From positions 49,436,457 through 49,500,456 of the forward strand of contig NC_083343.1 in NCBI RefSeq assembly GCF_019175385.1: a stretch of DNA of 64,000 bases. Direction: 5' to 3'. Origin of the DNA: Lycium barbarum (taxonomy: Eukaryota; Streptophyta; Magnoliopsida; Solanales; Solanaceae). The notes beneath the pieces are model-generated. The model had not been told where the DNA came from, ran no database searches, and saw nothing but the letters and a program-made list of their open reading frames with translations. Both the position numbers and the translations under genes were made by a program. Shown piece by piece: positions 23,213-34,354 of this stretch. The first letter of the stretch is position 1, and each line of letters opens with the position of its first letter.

Positions 23213-24699
23213 TTCAGCTACTGTTAATTCTGGATTAGATTTTAAGTCATTAAAAGGAGATCCAAGCTCATAAAATTCATTTCATCTCCACGACATTTCT
23301 CTCTAGAAACCTCTAGAATACTCTCCACTCTTCATTTACAAGAAAACAAAGGAAATCAAAGACCAATATCAAATATCTAAGTGAATCAAGTGTATGAGAC
23401 CCATCAAGGTTCATCCAAGTTAAGGGATTTCAAGAGAAGCAAACTAGGGTTTTGGGTGCAAGAAGAACAATACCACTCAAGGCTTGTTCCTACAACATCT
23501 AAGGTAAGTTTTATGGCCTTTACATGTTATTTAGGGTATAGAAGAGTTGAAACACTTGGATTATAGAAGGATGTAAGAAATGGGTCATTAATGAGTGAAT
23601 AGTGTCATGGTTAGATGATAGTTAAATTGAGCCATGACCATTGATAAATTCTGATTATAAAAATGCTATGAATGACATTTAGAACATGGAATAAGTGTCC
23701 TATACGAGAAAAATGCAACAATGGACCATGGCCATGATTATGGAGAAATTGAAGACAAATTATGAAATACGGATATTGTAAACGAATGATGAGTGTTGTC
23801 TATCATACTGAGAATGTTGTTATGAATATTGTTATGCTGATATAGAATATGGGAAGAGTTGTATAAACAAAGGAAATGCTGCCCAAATTTCCCTAGAAAT
23901 AGTCACGCGTTCTTATAGTTGATTAACTGACGTTGATGCGAATTCTCTTGAAGGTAAAGACGCGAATATTGAAGAGGAATGATCAAGCGGTAGAATAGCT
24001 AAAGGAAAAGGTATGTAAGGCTAGTCCTTTCTTTCCAAGGCATGAATACTATGATATGATATTATTTCCCTATATTTCCATGGCTTCCTTATATTCCGGA
24101 ACCAAGAGCCTATGTTCATGGATAGCCCTGTGAGATAAGGATAAGAGACATGTTATGAGCACGATAACGGAGATGATAAGCGTAAGACTAAAGATTCTAG
24201 AGTTTATGGTATAATGTTTAAGCAAAGCTAAAGACATTAACTACGATCTATTGGTAATGCTTGATGTATACACTCACCTTATATACTAATTCCTTCGAGG
24301 TGAGGCGGAATACCTATGAATGCTCCATAATGTAAGTGGGGGCTCTCGACCTTACGTCACCCCGGCATTATTATAGATTGTCCATAATCCTCAATGCATG
24401 TCCTATGACCAATGTTTCGGGAAACTACGAGTCTATGTTCATAAGGATTTCATGTGAGATAAAGGTAAGCGATACTTTATAGAAATGATAATGGAAATGA
24501 TGAGCTTAAGACCAAAGATTATAAACACTATCATACGATACTTATACGAAATTCGTGCTACGAATATGATATGATTTTCATAGATTGTCTCTAAATTTAA
24601 ATGTGAGCATTAATGAAAGGTTACGATAAGCTTATGAGATGTATGTGATGGCAATAATAATGATGAGATATATTTATCCTTGTATGATGCATGTGATAT

Positions 24700-24838
24700 G
24701 GTCGAGCCACTACGTGGCCGAATACGGAAGATATGTATGTGATATTGTCGAGCCACTACGAGGCCGAATACGGATACTGTCGAGCCACCACGTGGCCGAA
24801 TACGAATATTGTCGAGCCCTACGTGGCCGAATACGAAT
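24700..24838 (+). repeat. Four-copy tandem repeat in LTR B
   Basis: Unit GTCGAGCCACTACGTGGCCG plus a variable AT-rich tail, starting near 24700, 24747, 24779 and 24812. It occupies the same relative place as the GC-rich tandem repeats of LTRs C, D, E and F. Confidence 0.85.
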
Positions 24839-25532
24839 AATGTTTTATGTGTATGAGAAGCTACGGTACTACGATGATGAATTATATGACATAATGATGT
24901 ATACGCTATGATGATTCATGTACGATGATTATGTATATGTGATATATGTATGAAATGTATTCATCCTTAAAGGTCGCGCAGGTTTTGCCTTCACCTCATG
25001 ACTTATGATTTCTCTATTATGTTTGTTTCATTCATGCCTTACATACTCAGTACAATATTCTTACTAACATCCGTTTTCTTTGGACGTTGTGTTCATGCCC
25101 ACAGGTAGACAGGGAGACGACGCAGACCTTTAGGAGCTATCAGCAGATTTGCAGAAGCACTCCATTATTCCGGAGGTGCTAATCGGGTTTATACTTTTGT
25201 GTATATATATATGTATAAGTATTTTCGGCATGACGGGGTCTTGTCCCGTCCATATGTCTAGTACTCTAGTAGAGGCTCGTAGATACGTATGTGTGGCTTA
25301 TATGGTCTCACAAGGTCACTACTGTATATATGTAGATATGTGTACATTATCTTTTGATAGCTAAAGGGCTTATGTATATAAAATATTTATGTTCCTTAAT
25401 GAAAATGATTTTCTTATGATTATGAGTTTATGAATGAAAAATGAGGCTTAATGAGTATGATGAGTAGTAGAACGAGCGGTGCTCGGTGGTCAGCCTCGGG
25501 TACCCGTCACGGCCCCTAGCTGGGTCATGACA

Positions 25533-26694
25533 GAAGTGGTATTAGATCAGTTCAGTCCTAGGAAGTGTCTACGAGCCGTGTCTAGTAGAGTCTTCTTCAT
25601 GGTGTGTTATGCACCACATCAATAAACAAGGGGCTACAGGGCATTTAGGAAAAATGACCATCTTTCCTCTATGAGATCGTGCGATAGAGCCGTGTATAAG
25701 ATTTTATCCTCCCTAATAGTGTGTTGTGATTTTAGACTCCCGCCAAAGGGAAAAGCTACAGCCGCCCAGTAGGGCAAGACTACGGCAAAGAGGCGGGTAG
25801 AAAGAGAGCCTTCAATGTATGTAGAAGAGGGCGAGTCACATAATGAGGCCCTATCTAATACTTCCTCCACCCCGCCTGATGTGGAAGAACAGGGAGGAGC
25901 TCCAGCTCCAATTCCTCCCCCGGTTGCTTCCGGTCAATAAGTGACCGAGGCTATCCACTTATTGACACAACTAGTTTCCACCCAGGCATAGCTACAGGGT
26001 CGGGTTCAAGTGAAAGGGCTGTTAGTACTAGAGCTTGCGATTTTATGACTTTAAATCCTCTGGAGTTCTTTGGGTCAAAGCCGGACGAAGACCCGTAAGG
26101 CTTTATTGATGAGACGTTGAGGACATTGAAAATTATCCATGCCTCCGAGATTGAATCCATGGAGTTAGAATCTTATAGACTCGGGACGTGGCAGTCTTAT
26201 GGTATAATAATTGGGTATTATCAAGAGGAGAGAATGCACCTCCTCCGGTTTGGAAAGAATTTATAGATGCCTTCATCCGCCACTACTTGCCACCCGAGGT
26301 CCGCCGAGCTAGAGCGGATAGGTTCTTAAATCACAAACAAGGAAATATGAGTGCTTGGGAGTATAGCCTTCAATTCAATTCATTGGCTAGATATGCCCCG
26401 GCTATGCTGTTCGATATAGGAGATAGAGTGCATAGGTTTGTGAGTGGCCTAGGGCCACATTTGTTCAAAGATTGCTTAACGGCTTCATTGCAAGACGGGA
26501 TGGATATCTCCCGTATTCAAGCCTATGCTCAAAATCTAGAAGAGCAACGACATCTGCAAAGGGGCGAGCGTGATATGGATCAGGGGCCAAGTAAGAGGGC
26601 CAGATCCATAGGTGCTGGTAGCGACCATAGAAGGGGATCGAGGTAGACGTATTTTAGGCACTCAGGTCAGTCGGTGACTAGTATACCTCCACGA
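25533..26694 (+). pseudogene. Leader and partial gag of element B
   Basis: Primer-like TGGTATTAGATC at 25537-25548, then the shared leader, then gag from about 25739 with stops. The best part is 26188-26646: capsid-like [41 protein letters not shown] and ISRIQAYAQNLEEQ, ending RGSR-stop. The typical ATG is absent. At about 26694 it joins directly to LTR E sequence equal to 39984 onward, so the rest of B and some 860 bp of LTR E were lost together. The zinc knuckle and pol are missing. Confidence 0.8.
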
Positions 26695-26854
26695 GTTGTA
26701 GACTTGCGAGTTCAAGAGGAAGAAATCGAGCGAATTGACAGGCTTAAAGGTATGTAAGGCTAGTCCCTTCTTTTCCAAGGCATGATTCTTATGACATGAC
26801 TTCCTTTATTATTCTATGACCTTCTTACATTCTGAAAACTATGAGTCCGTGTTT
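26695..26854 (+). mobile_element. 5' LTR of E, piece 2
   Basis: Homologous to 39984-40136 (TAGACTTGCGAGTTCAAGAGG and on). It is bounded on the left by the deletion junction with B and on the right by element D; it ends with the target copy TGTTT (26850-26854). Confidence 0.87.
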
Positions 26855-27194
26855 TGTAACACCCCGTAAACTTGAACTAGGTGTGAATATGTAAAAATCT
26901 AGTGTTAAGATGATATTATATCTATATGAATCCATTCTTGATGAATTCGGGTGGAAGATGGTTGTTTTGACGTCAAACCAACAATTGAAGCTCTTAAGGG
27001 CTCTTAAATTCGCCTCAGTTTTGGTAGGTCCGTCTTATGGGCGATTTTCATGAACATGTGTTACGAATTTGGAAAAACTTCCTCGATGAAAGTTGTAGAT
27101 CATTGGAATAGCTTTCCCACGGTAGGTCTCCTAGCTCGAGAAAGGTTATGTACAAAAGGTTTTGTCCATTTTATTGAAGGGCACAAATGCTAGA

Positions 27195-27345
27195 GATTTC
27201 GCCCAAAGTACTCCCAGAAAGTACGGGACGTCCTTTTAGGATGTACTTCTTTAGTTCCTCACTAGTTTTGGCAGCCAAAGTACGGGATACAAGTACGGGA
27301 CGTACTTCAAAGTACTGGACGTACTTTTTGGCCGTACTTTCACCG
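27195..27345 (+). repeat. Palindrome array in D 5' LTR
   Basis: Words AGTACGGGACGTACTT, AAGTACTGGACGTACTT and AGTACGGGATAC. A family-specific core again, just before the putative transcription start. The 3' LTR counterpart is 31240-31385. Confidence 0.8.
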
Positions 27346-28104
27346 TTTCTTGTAGAAAATTGGGTTTAAAATGGGTGTGGTCTTATTTTGTTCCCATTTT
27401 TTTTCATGCTCCCAAAACCTAAGGACGAAAATCATTCCTCCAAGTCTTCAAATGAAAGGTAAGAACACCCTTAACATTACTAAACCATTCTAACATCAAA
27501 CCCATGATTCTTAACATGATTCTTGTGACCAAAACCTAGGATTTGCAGCATAATTCTTCCGAAAGTGATTCAAGCTAGGGTTTGGGTGTTCTTCATTATG
27601 AAAGTGAATTTTTAAGCTTCATTTAATGTACTAAGGAATGTCTCTTTTAAAAATCATTTTTGACTGTAAAGATGATTTGTATGTCTCTCTTTTACAAACC
27701 TCATCATGGATATATGTTTTCTTCTCAAAGGTTATTTATTGAATAAAGAGGTCAATTTCTCATGCAAAAGCCTAGTTCCTTGTTTTGATTAATGGTAAAT
27801 ATGTGTGAGGGGACAAGCCCACATTAAAACTTGATTGTATTATCCTCTATATACGTATATGAAATCATAATCATTTTTCCTCTGTACGAGATAATCAATA
27901 ATGATGGCTAAGGATTGGTATTAATGTTTTCATGATGAATTATGACATTGAAATCTTGGTTAAAGAAGTGTAAACATTTTCAAGACATTCATTCAAATGA
28001 TTTATCTTTACGATATGGCATAATGAACCATAATGTTAATTGATGGTGTGACATACCTTGAGACAAATCGTGAATCAGCTTCTATGCTATGAACTTTGTT
28101 ATTG

Positions 28105-28275
28105 TGTTTTGCCTAGCTACTAGGGAGGAAGGGTAGCCACTATGGATCCTAGTGTGGTAATTGCCTAGCCATTCGGGAGAAAGAGTGGCCACTACCGAGT
28201 TCGCTACACGGAGTGTGGTTTATGCCTTGCTATTCGAGAGGAAGGATAGCCACTGAGACTTACTTATTCTGGTGT
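28105..28275 (+). repeat. Three-copy repeat module in D 5' LTR
   Basis: Each unit of roughly 55-70 bp contains GCCTAGCTATTCGGGAGGAAGG-like and 'tagccact' words. The repeats are at 32115-32285 in the 3' LTR and, reversed, at about 6960-7100 in LTR N. Confidence 0.75.
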
Positions 28276-28632
28276 GGTGCGTTGTGTTTAGGGAACCTCT
28301 ACGGTTATCCCTTCGATGTGACTAGTTCGTGAGCCTGTATTGGCATGTGTGATATTCTTAATCTCTCATGGAACTGTTGTTGACAATCATGATCAAATTG
28401 AAAGGCATAATTGAAAGTTGTAACTTGACAAAAGGCTTTATAATCGGTTTTGATAATTCTTATTGAGATACAAAAGCTAAATAACTGTTTTTATGTTGAT
28501 TAATGGCTTTGTAAACTGTTTACCAAATGATATTAAGAATCAAAAAGTGGAATTACTATTTTTTTCAGAACTGATTTCTGTATGTATTATCATATTTTAT
28601 TTTATATTACTTGTTGTCCTCGAGGCACTCAC

Positions 28633-28650
28633 TGAGTACGAAAGTACTCA
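28633..28650 (+). promoter_or_regulatory. GNRA-capped form of the LTR hairpin (D 5' LTR)
   Basis: TGAGTAC-GAAA-GTACTCA: seven perfect pairs and a GAAA tetraloop, a GNRA type known for stability in RNA. The D 3' LTR has TGAGTAT-GAAA-GTACTCA at 32647-32664, which turns the closing pair into U-G. Confidence 0.7.
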
Positions 28651-29131
28651 GGCATACCATTGTTATTTTTTATGGTATGTTAGGTAACGGAGAAAAGCAG
28701 GTTCGTGATACTCTCGACGCTTAGGAGAACATGCTACTGCTATTGATTTGGTGAGCCCACACCCTTGTTCGCGGGATACTTCCTGTTTAATTTATTATTC
28801 TAGCTTTCCGGGCTGCGTCCGGAAGTTAGATGATTGTTGTGTCTCTTAGAAGCTCCATAAATGGTTGTTAGAATTGTGGGTAGATTGTCAAAGTCTCGTA
28901 CGACTTAATAGGTGTTTGCCATGTTTATGCCTGTTTACTTATATTAGACTTTCGCTGATTTTATTTCATATTTGTGATCATCATATATGCAGTTACTTAT
29001 AACTTTATTTAATTTAATAAGGAAAGATTATTAAAAAGGAACTTGATGTTTAATTATTTTATAAGGTACTTACGGTGTTGTTTATAGCATCGGATGCCTG
29101 TTACGTCCGAGGTGGGTTTTGAGGCGTGACA

Positions 29132-30894
29132 AGATTGGTATCGGAGCCTATGTTTAGAAGTGTCCTAGGATTTGTCTTTGGAGCTGTGTCTAGTGGAGTC
29201 CTCTTTATGTAGACTGACCAGCTGTATGGATGTGTGACTACCAGGACATTTTAGGTGTTTCTCATTCTTTTTTATTCTAGATTGTGCGATAGAGCTTGAA
29301 CTTCTTTTAGGATCTTTCTGATGCATTTGTTACTTGTGCTTATGGAGATGACCTTAATCCGTGTTGCATCTGTTAATCCAGTGGACAATGGTATTATGGA
29401 GTGCACATGTTGTGATTTGCAATTTGAGAGATGGTACATAGTCACAGAAATTGCATTGTAGGTGTTTGGTATATATGGTTGTTGGAGGGTTTGGTTGTTG
29501 ATAAATTGACACAGGTATAGAAACAAAAGTATTCCTTGTTATAGGGAGAACTCTGCCAAAATCTTGTTAGGCTAAAAGGAGTAATTAAGGTGTGATATGT
29601 TTCAAGTACTGGAGGTTAGGGTGAAGGGAACAATTGAGGGTCCCTTGTAGTGAATTAAGAATTATCGTACATTGAGCTTATATTCTTTTTGGGTGAAAAG
29701 ATTTGTACTATTTTGATGTTTAGTGGAAGAACCTTATTTTAGGCTTGAAAATCGAAACCAACCGCTTATGGAATAATGATTTAAGAAGATGATGTAGTTG
29801 ATTTAGGCTTTAATTTGTTATTTTCAGTTTTGGCAAGAGGTAAGTTAAGCTTGAATCATGTGTTGTTGAATTAGCCTTCTTGTCAGAGTATATTGTTTAG
29901 ATTGATATATTGTGTGCTTCCTTGTCAAAGCATATACGTGCTGAACCTTTTGAGTATCTAACTCTAGGGAAAGTGAGATGAAGGTAGAAACCCCCTTATT
30001 CGTGTTGAGACTTGAGTGTTCTAGTCGTTAGAAATCCCCATGAGGGCTATGTTGTTCTTATTTGGGTGAAGATGTATTTTTATCTTTCCGGGGTCGTTTA
30101 GTACAAAGAAAGCTCTACTTCGTGATTTGGCTCGTATGGAGTTAGTTGGAGTCTTAGATGTTGTGGTTACAAGTACTCTTACTATATGTTCTTTTGAAGC
30201 GTATTTGCTGATCGATTCGAGTTCGACTGTTTCTTATATAACTCAGTATCTTGCCCTTGATTTTTGTGTGGAAGTCGAACAATTGTTGACACCCTTTTTC
30301 TATGAATACCCCTGCGTCCTTGTTATCGCTTCTATAATGTATGGAGACTGCGTCGTTGTAGTTAAGGACCGTGAGATTACTTTTGATGTGCTTGAATTAG
30401 AAACGATGAACTTTGATGTGATTTTTGGGGATAGACTAGCTTTCTGAGTGTTATGAAACTCTGGATTGTGAATCAAAAATAGTTAGGCTTGAATTTGTTG
30501 AGGGACTCGTTATAGAGTGAAAAAGTGATATTGCTAAAACCTCGGGGTAGACTTATGTCGTATCATAAGACTTGCGGGATGAACTCGAAGGGGGCGTAGT
30601 TCTATCTAGTTGTTGTAGTGCACTCAAGTCGTGTTACCTTCATTTATTCCCTACTACAGATATGTGTTAAACCTTTTGACTATGTATTCCTTGTGAAAGT
30701 TTAGATTAGAGGTATGAATCCCTCGTCCATGTGTTTAGGCTTGAATGATGTATTCATTATGTGGTTAGTCGTATGTTACCTCTGCGAATGATCCTCTTTA
30801 CTAAAGAACTCCAGAATTTTGAAATTTGAGGTTCAGTGAAAAATCTTAAGCCATGACATTCATTCGGGGACGGATGATCTTAAGGGAGGGATAA
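29132..30894 (+). mobile_element. Internal region of D, mostly non-coding
   Basis: Primer-like site TGGTATCGGAGC (29136-29147), the shared leader (TTGTGCGATAGAGC near 29282), then DNA without gag. A protease relic lies at 30120-30580. The region ends with a diverged hairpin (30860-30877) and polypurine tract AAGGGAGGGATAA (30882-30894). Reverse transcriptase, RNase H and integrase are entirely absent. Confidence 0.83.
30120..30580 (+). pseudogene. Retropepsin-like relic of D
   Basis: An open stretch of 106 codons (30127-30447) shows the aspartic protease core of Ty3 elements: SFEAYLLIDSSSTVSYITQYL, then VYGDC-like MYGDCVVVVKDREITFDVL and LETMNFDVIFG. The catalytic D(S/T)G is DSSS, so the Gly is lost. 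After a stop the post-protease linker is still readable (YETLDC...SKIVRLEF, VIE) to about 30580. It is the only pol piece kept, with gag missing before it and reverse transcriptase missing after it. Confidence 0.78.
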
Positions 30895-33143
30895 TGTAAC
30901 ACCCCGTAAACTTGAACTAGGTGTGAATATATAAACATCTAGTGTTAAGATGATATTATATCTATATGCATCCATTCTTGATCTATTCGGGTGGAAGATG
31001 GTCGTTTTGATGTCAAACCAACAATTGAAGTTCTTAAGGGCTCTTAAATTCACCTAAGTTTTGGTAGGTCTGTTTTCTGGGCGATTTTCATGCAAATGTG
31101 TTCCGAATTTGGAAAAACTTCCTTGATGAAAGTTGAAGATCTTTGGAATATCTTTCCCATGGTAGGTCTCCCAACCCAAGAAAATATATGTATAAAAAGT
31201 TATGTTCGTTTTACTGAAGGGCACAAAAGCTGGAGATTTCGCCCAAAGTACGCCCAGAAAGGGCGGGACGTCCTTTAAAGTATGGGACATTTTTTTAGGA
31301 CATACTTCTTCCGTTCCTCACTAGTTTTGGCAGCCAAAGTTCGGGCTACAAGTACGGGACGTACTTTGTGGCCATACTTACACTGTTTCTGGCAGAAAAT
31401 TGGGTTTAAAATGGGTGTCGTCTTATTTTGTTCCCATTTTTTTCCATGCTCCCAAACCCTAAGGAAGAAAATCATTCCTCCAAGTTTTCAAATGAAAGGT
31501 AAGAACACCCTTAACATTACTAAACCATTCTAACATCAAACCCATGATTCTTAACATGATTCTTGTGACCAAAACCTAGGGTTTGCAGCATAATTCTTCC
31601 CAAAGTGATTCAAGCTAGGGTTTGGGTATTCTTCATTAGGAAAGTGAATTTTTAAAATTTGTTTAACGTATAAAGATGTTTTGTATGTCTCTCTTTTACA
31701 AACCTCATCATGGATATATATTTTCTTCTCAAAGGTTATTTATTGAATAAAGAGGTGAATTTCTCATGCAAAACCCTAGTTCCTTGTTTTGATTAATGGT
31801 TAATGTGTGTGAAGGGACAAGCCCACATTAAACCTTGACTGTATTATCCTCTATATATGTATATGAAATCATAATAGTTATTCCTCTATAAGAGATAATC
31901 AACAATGATGGCTAAGGATTGGTATTAATGTTTTCATGATGAATTATGACATTTAAATCTTGGTTAAAGAAGTGTAAACGTTTTCAAGACATTCATTGAA
32001 ATGATTTATCTTTATGATATGGCATAATGAACCATAATGTTAATTGATGGTGTGACATACCTTGAATCAAATTGTGAATCTGCTTCTATGCTATGAACTT
32101 TGTTATTGTGTTTGGCCTAGCTACTCGGGAGGAAGGGTAGCCACTATGGATCCTAGTGTGGTAATTGCCTAGCCATTCGGTAGGAAGAGTGGCCACTACC
32201 GGGTTCGCTACCCGGAGTGTGGTTTATGCCTAGCTATTTGGGAGGAAGGATAGCCACTGAGAATTACATATTCTGCTGTGGTGCGCGGTGTTTAGGGAAC
32301 CTCTACGGTCATCCCTTCGATGTGATTGATTCTTGGGCCTGTATTGGCATGTGTAATGTTCTTATTCTCTCATGGAACTGTTGTTGACAATCATGATCAA
32401 TTTGAAAGGCATAATTAAAAGTTGTAACTTGATAAAAGGCTTTATAATCTGTTTTGATAATTCTTATTGAGATACACAAGCTGAATAACTGTTCTTATAT
32501 TGATTAATAACTTTGTAAACTGTTTAACAAATGATATTAAGAATCATAAAGTTGAATGACTGTTTTTATACTATTTGTTTGGAAAGGATTTCTGTATGTA
32601 TTATCATATTTTATTTTATATTACTTGTTGTCCTCGAGGCACTGACTGAGTATGAAAGTACTCAGGCATACCATTGTTGTTTTTGATGGTATGTTAGGTA
32701 ACAAAGAAAAGCATGTTCGTGATACTCTCGACGCTTAGGAGTACTTGCTACTGCTATTGATTTGGTGAGCCCACACCCTTGTTTGTGGGAAACTTCCTGT
32801 TTCATTTATTATTCCATATTTTCGGGCTGCGTCCCGAAGTTAGATGATTGTTGTCTCTTAGAAGCTCCATAAATAGTTGTCAGAATTGTGGGTAGATTGT
32901 CAAAGTCTTGTGCGACTTAATGGGTGTTTGCCACGTTTATGACTATTTACTTATATTAGACTTCCGTTGATTTTATTTCATAATTGTGATCCTCATATAT
33001 GCAGTTACATATAACTTTGTTTAATTTAATAAGGAACGATTATTAAAAAGGAACTTGATGTTTAATTATTTTATAAGGTGCTTCCGGTGTTGTTTATAGC
33101 ATCGGATGCCTGTTACATCCAGAGTGGGTTTTAGGGCGTGACA
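30895..33143 (+). mobile_element. 3' LTR of D (2249 bp)
   Basis: Starts TGTAACACCCCG after the polypurine tract and ends GGCGTGACA before target copy TGTTT. It has the same internal order as the 5' LTR: array 31240-31385, donor-like AAAGGTAAG near 31496, repeat module 32115-32285. Confidence 0.92.
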
Positions 33144-34147
33144 TGTTTATAAAGAGCTTCTCACAAGGTAAAGATAAGAGATAAGTTACAAAATGTTGTG
33201 ATAATTCCACGAAGCTAATGATCCCTATACGATTCATTGATGTTATTCATTATTGTTATTCCCACCTTATGATGCTAGTTCCTTCAAGGTGAGGTGTGAT
33301 GATCATGATTACGCCATAATGGAATGGGGGGTTCTCGACCTTACGTCACCCCGAAAGAGTTAAAGTTTGTCTTTTATGCTTTATGATAAGTGTATGACAA
33401 TGATATTACACCGTGACTAGATGTCCTGACATGTCACCGCGAAGGCGGGCTGCATACGATTACATTGTGCCTAGATGGCCGAAGATGTCACCGCTAAGGT
33501 GTGCTACATATGATTACACTATGCCTGGATGGCCGGACATGACACCACTAGTGGGCGGCGTGCGATGGTTACCCTGACGCGGGTTAACAATGATGGTATA
33601 TGTGATATGTATGGCATGTGTTTTCTTTTAAAGGGTAACACGTTATATCTTCATCTCATGTTTCACGATTTCTTTATTATGCTAGTATGATTCATGCCTT
33701 ACATACTCAGTACTTTATTCGTACTGATGTCCTATCTTTTATGGACGTTGTGTTCATGCCAACAGGTAGACAGGGAGGTGACCCAGATTCATAGGAGCTG
33801 ATCAGCAGACTTACAGGAGCACTCCATTATTCCGGAGGTGCTATTTTTGATATATCACTTTGTGTATATATTTGGGCATGACGAGGTCCTGTCCTGTCTT
33901 TATGTCTAGTACTCTAGTAGAGGCTCGTAGATACATACGTGTAGGTAGTAGATACCCATGATGACTACACTGTACTTTTGTATATCATTTTTTTGTGTAG
34001 ACGCGAGGGCTTATGTATATAGACATGTGTTGCTTTGGAGGATATATATATATATATGTCCAGGTTGAGTATGATGATTAGCCTAATGAAAGGTGCTCGA
34101 CAATTAGCTCCGGTTACCCATCATGGTCCCTTTGTCCGATCGTGACA
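33144..34147 (+). mobile_element. 5' LTR of E, piece 3
   Basis: Continues the E LTR after D (ATAAAGAGCTTCT...), homologous to 40136-41087 plus 43456-43516. Contains a three-copy GC-rich tandem repeat at 33412-33580, the hairpin CAGTAC/GTACTG at 33708-33726, and the end GATCGTGACA. Confidence 0.88.
33412..33580 (+). repeat. Tandem repeat in E 5' LTR
   Basis: About three units of 50-55 bp around CCTAGATGGCCGGACATGTC and AAGGCGGGCTGCATA. The cleaner version is in the 3' LTR at 40408-40580. Confidence 0.8.
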
Positions 34148-34345
34148 AAAGTGGTATCAAAGTAGTTCCGTCCTAGGGTGTGTCTACGAGCCGTGTCCAG
34201 TAGAGTCTTGTTTATGGGTGAGAAGTGTGCCACACTTATAAACGAGAGGCTGCGGGGCATTTAGGAAAAAAGTGACCATTCTTCTTCTGACTAGATCATG
34301 CCATAGAGCCATGTTATAAGACTTTCTCCTCCTTAATTATGCGTT
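34148..34345 (+). other. E primer site and leader
   Basis: TGGTATCAAAGT (34152-34163) matches the initiator Met-tRNA site with two mismatches. The leader words shared by B, D, H and L follow. An acceptor-like GTTATGATTTCAG ends at about 34354 just before the gag frame. Confidence 0.78.
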
Positions 34346-34354
34346 ATGATTTCA

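Larger units (their letters stand above)
22718..25532 (+). mobile_element. 5' LTR of truncated element B (2815 bp)
   Basis: TGTTACACCTCG to GGGTCATGACA, followed by a primer-like site. It has the palindrome array at 22915-23212, a donor-like AAGGTAAGT (about 23499), AAAGGTATGTAAG (about 24008), a tandem repeat at 24700-24838 and the CAGTAC hairpin at 25048-25066 (degenerate second half). Its two ends and its body outside the array match LTR C. Confidence 0.88.
26855..29131 (+). mobile_element. 5' LTR of D (2277 bp)
   Basis: TGTAACACCCCG to GGCGTGACA. It has a palindrome array at 27195-27345, donor-like AAAGGTAAG (about 27457), triple repeated module at 28105-28275 and the hairpin TGAGTAC-GAAA-GTACTCA at 28633-28650. 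Confidence 0.92.
26855..33143 (+). mobile_element. Non-autonomous element D (complete ends)
   Basis: LTRs at 26855-29131 and 30895-33143, with target duplication TGTTT (26850-26854 and 33144-33148). The internal region is only 1.76 kb and keeps just a protease relic. The LTRs differ by about 5-6 percent in the first 125 bp as read by eye, so D is considerably older than H. Confidence 0.92.

Noticed and set aside
24700..24838. Possible CRISPR-like array (direct repeats with spacers)
   Set aside because: Only four degenerate units with very short, similar spacers, inside a plant LTR; simple tandem repeat.
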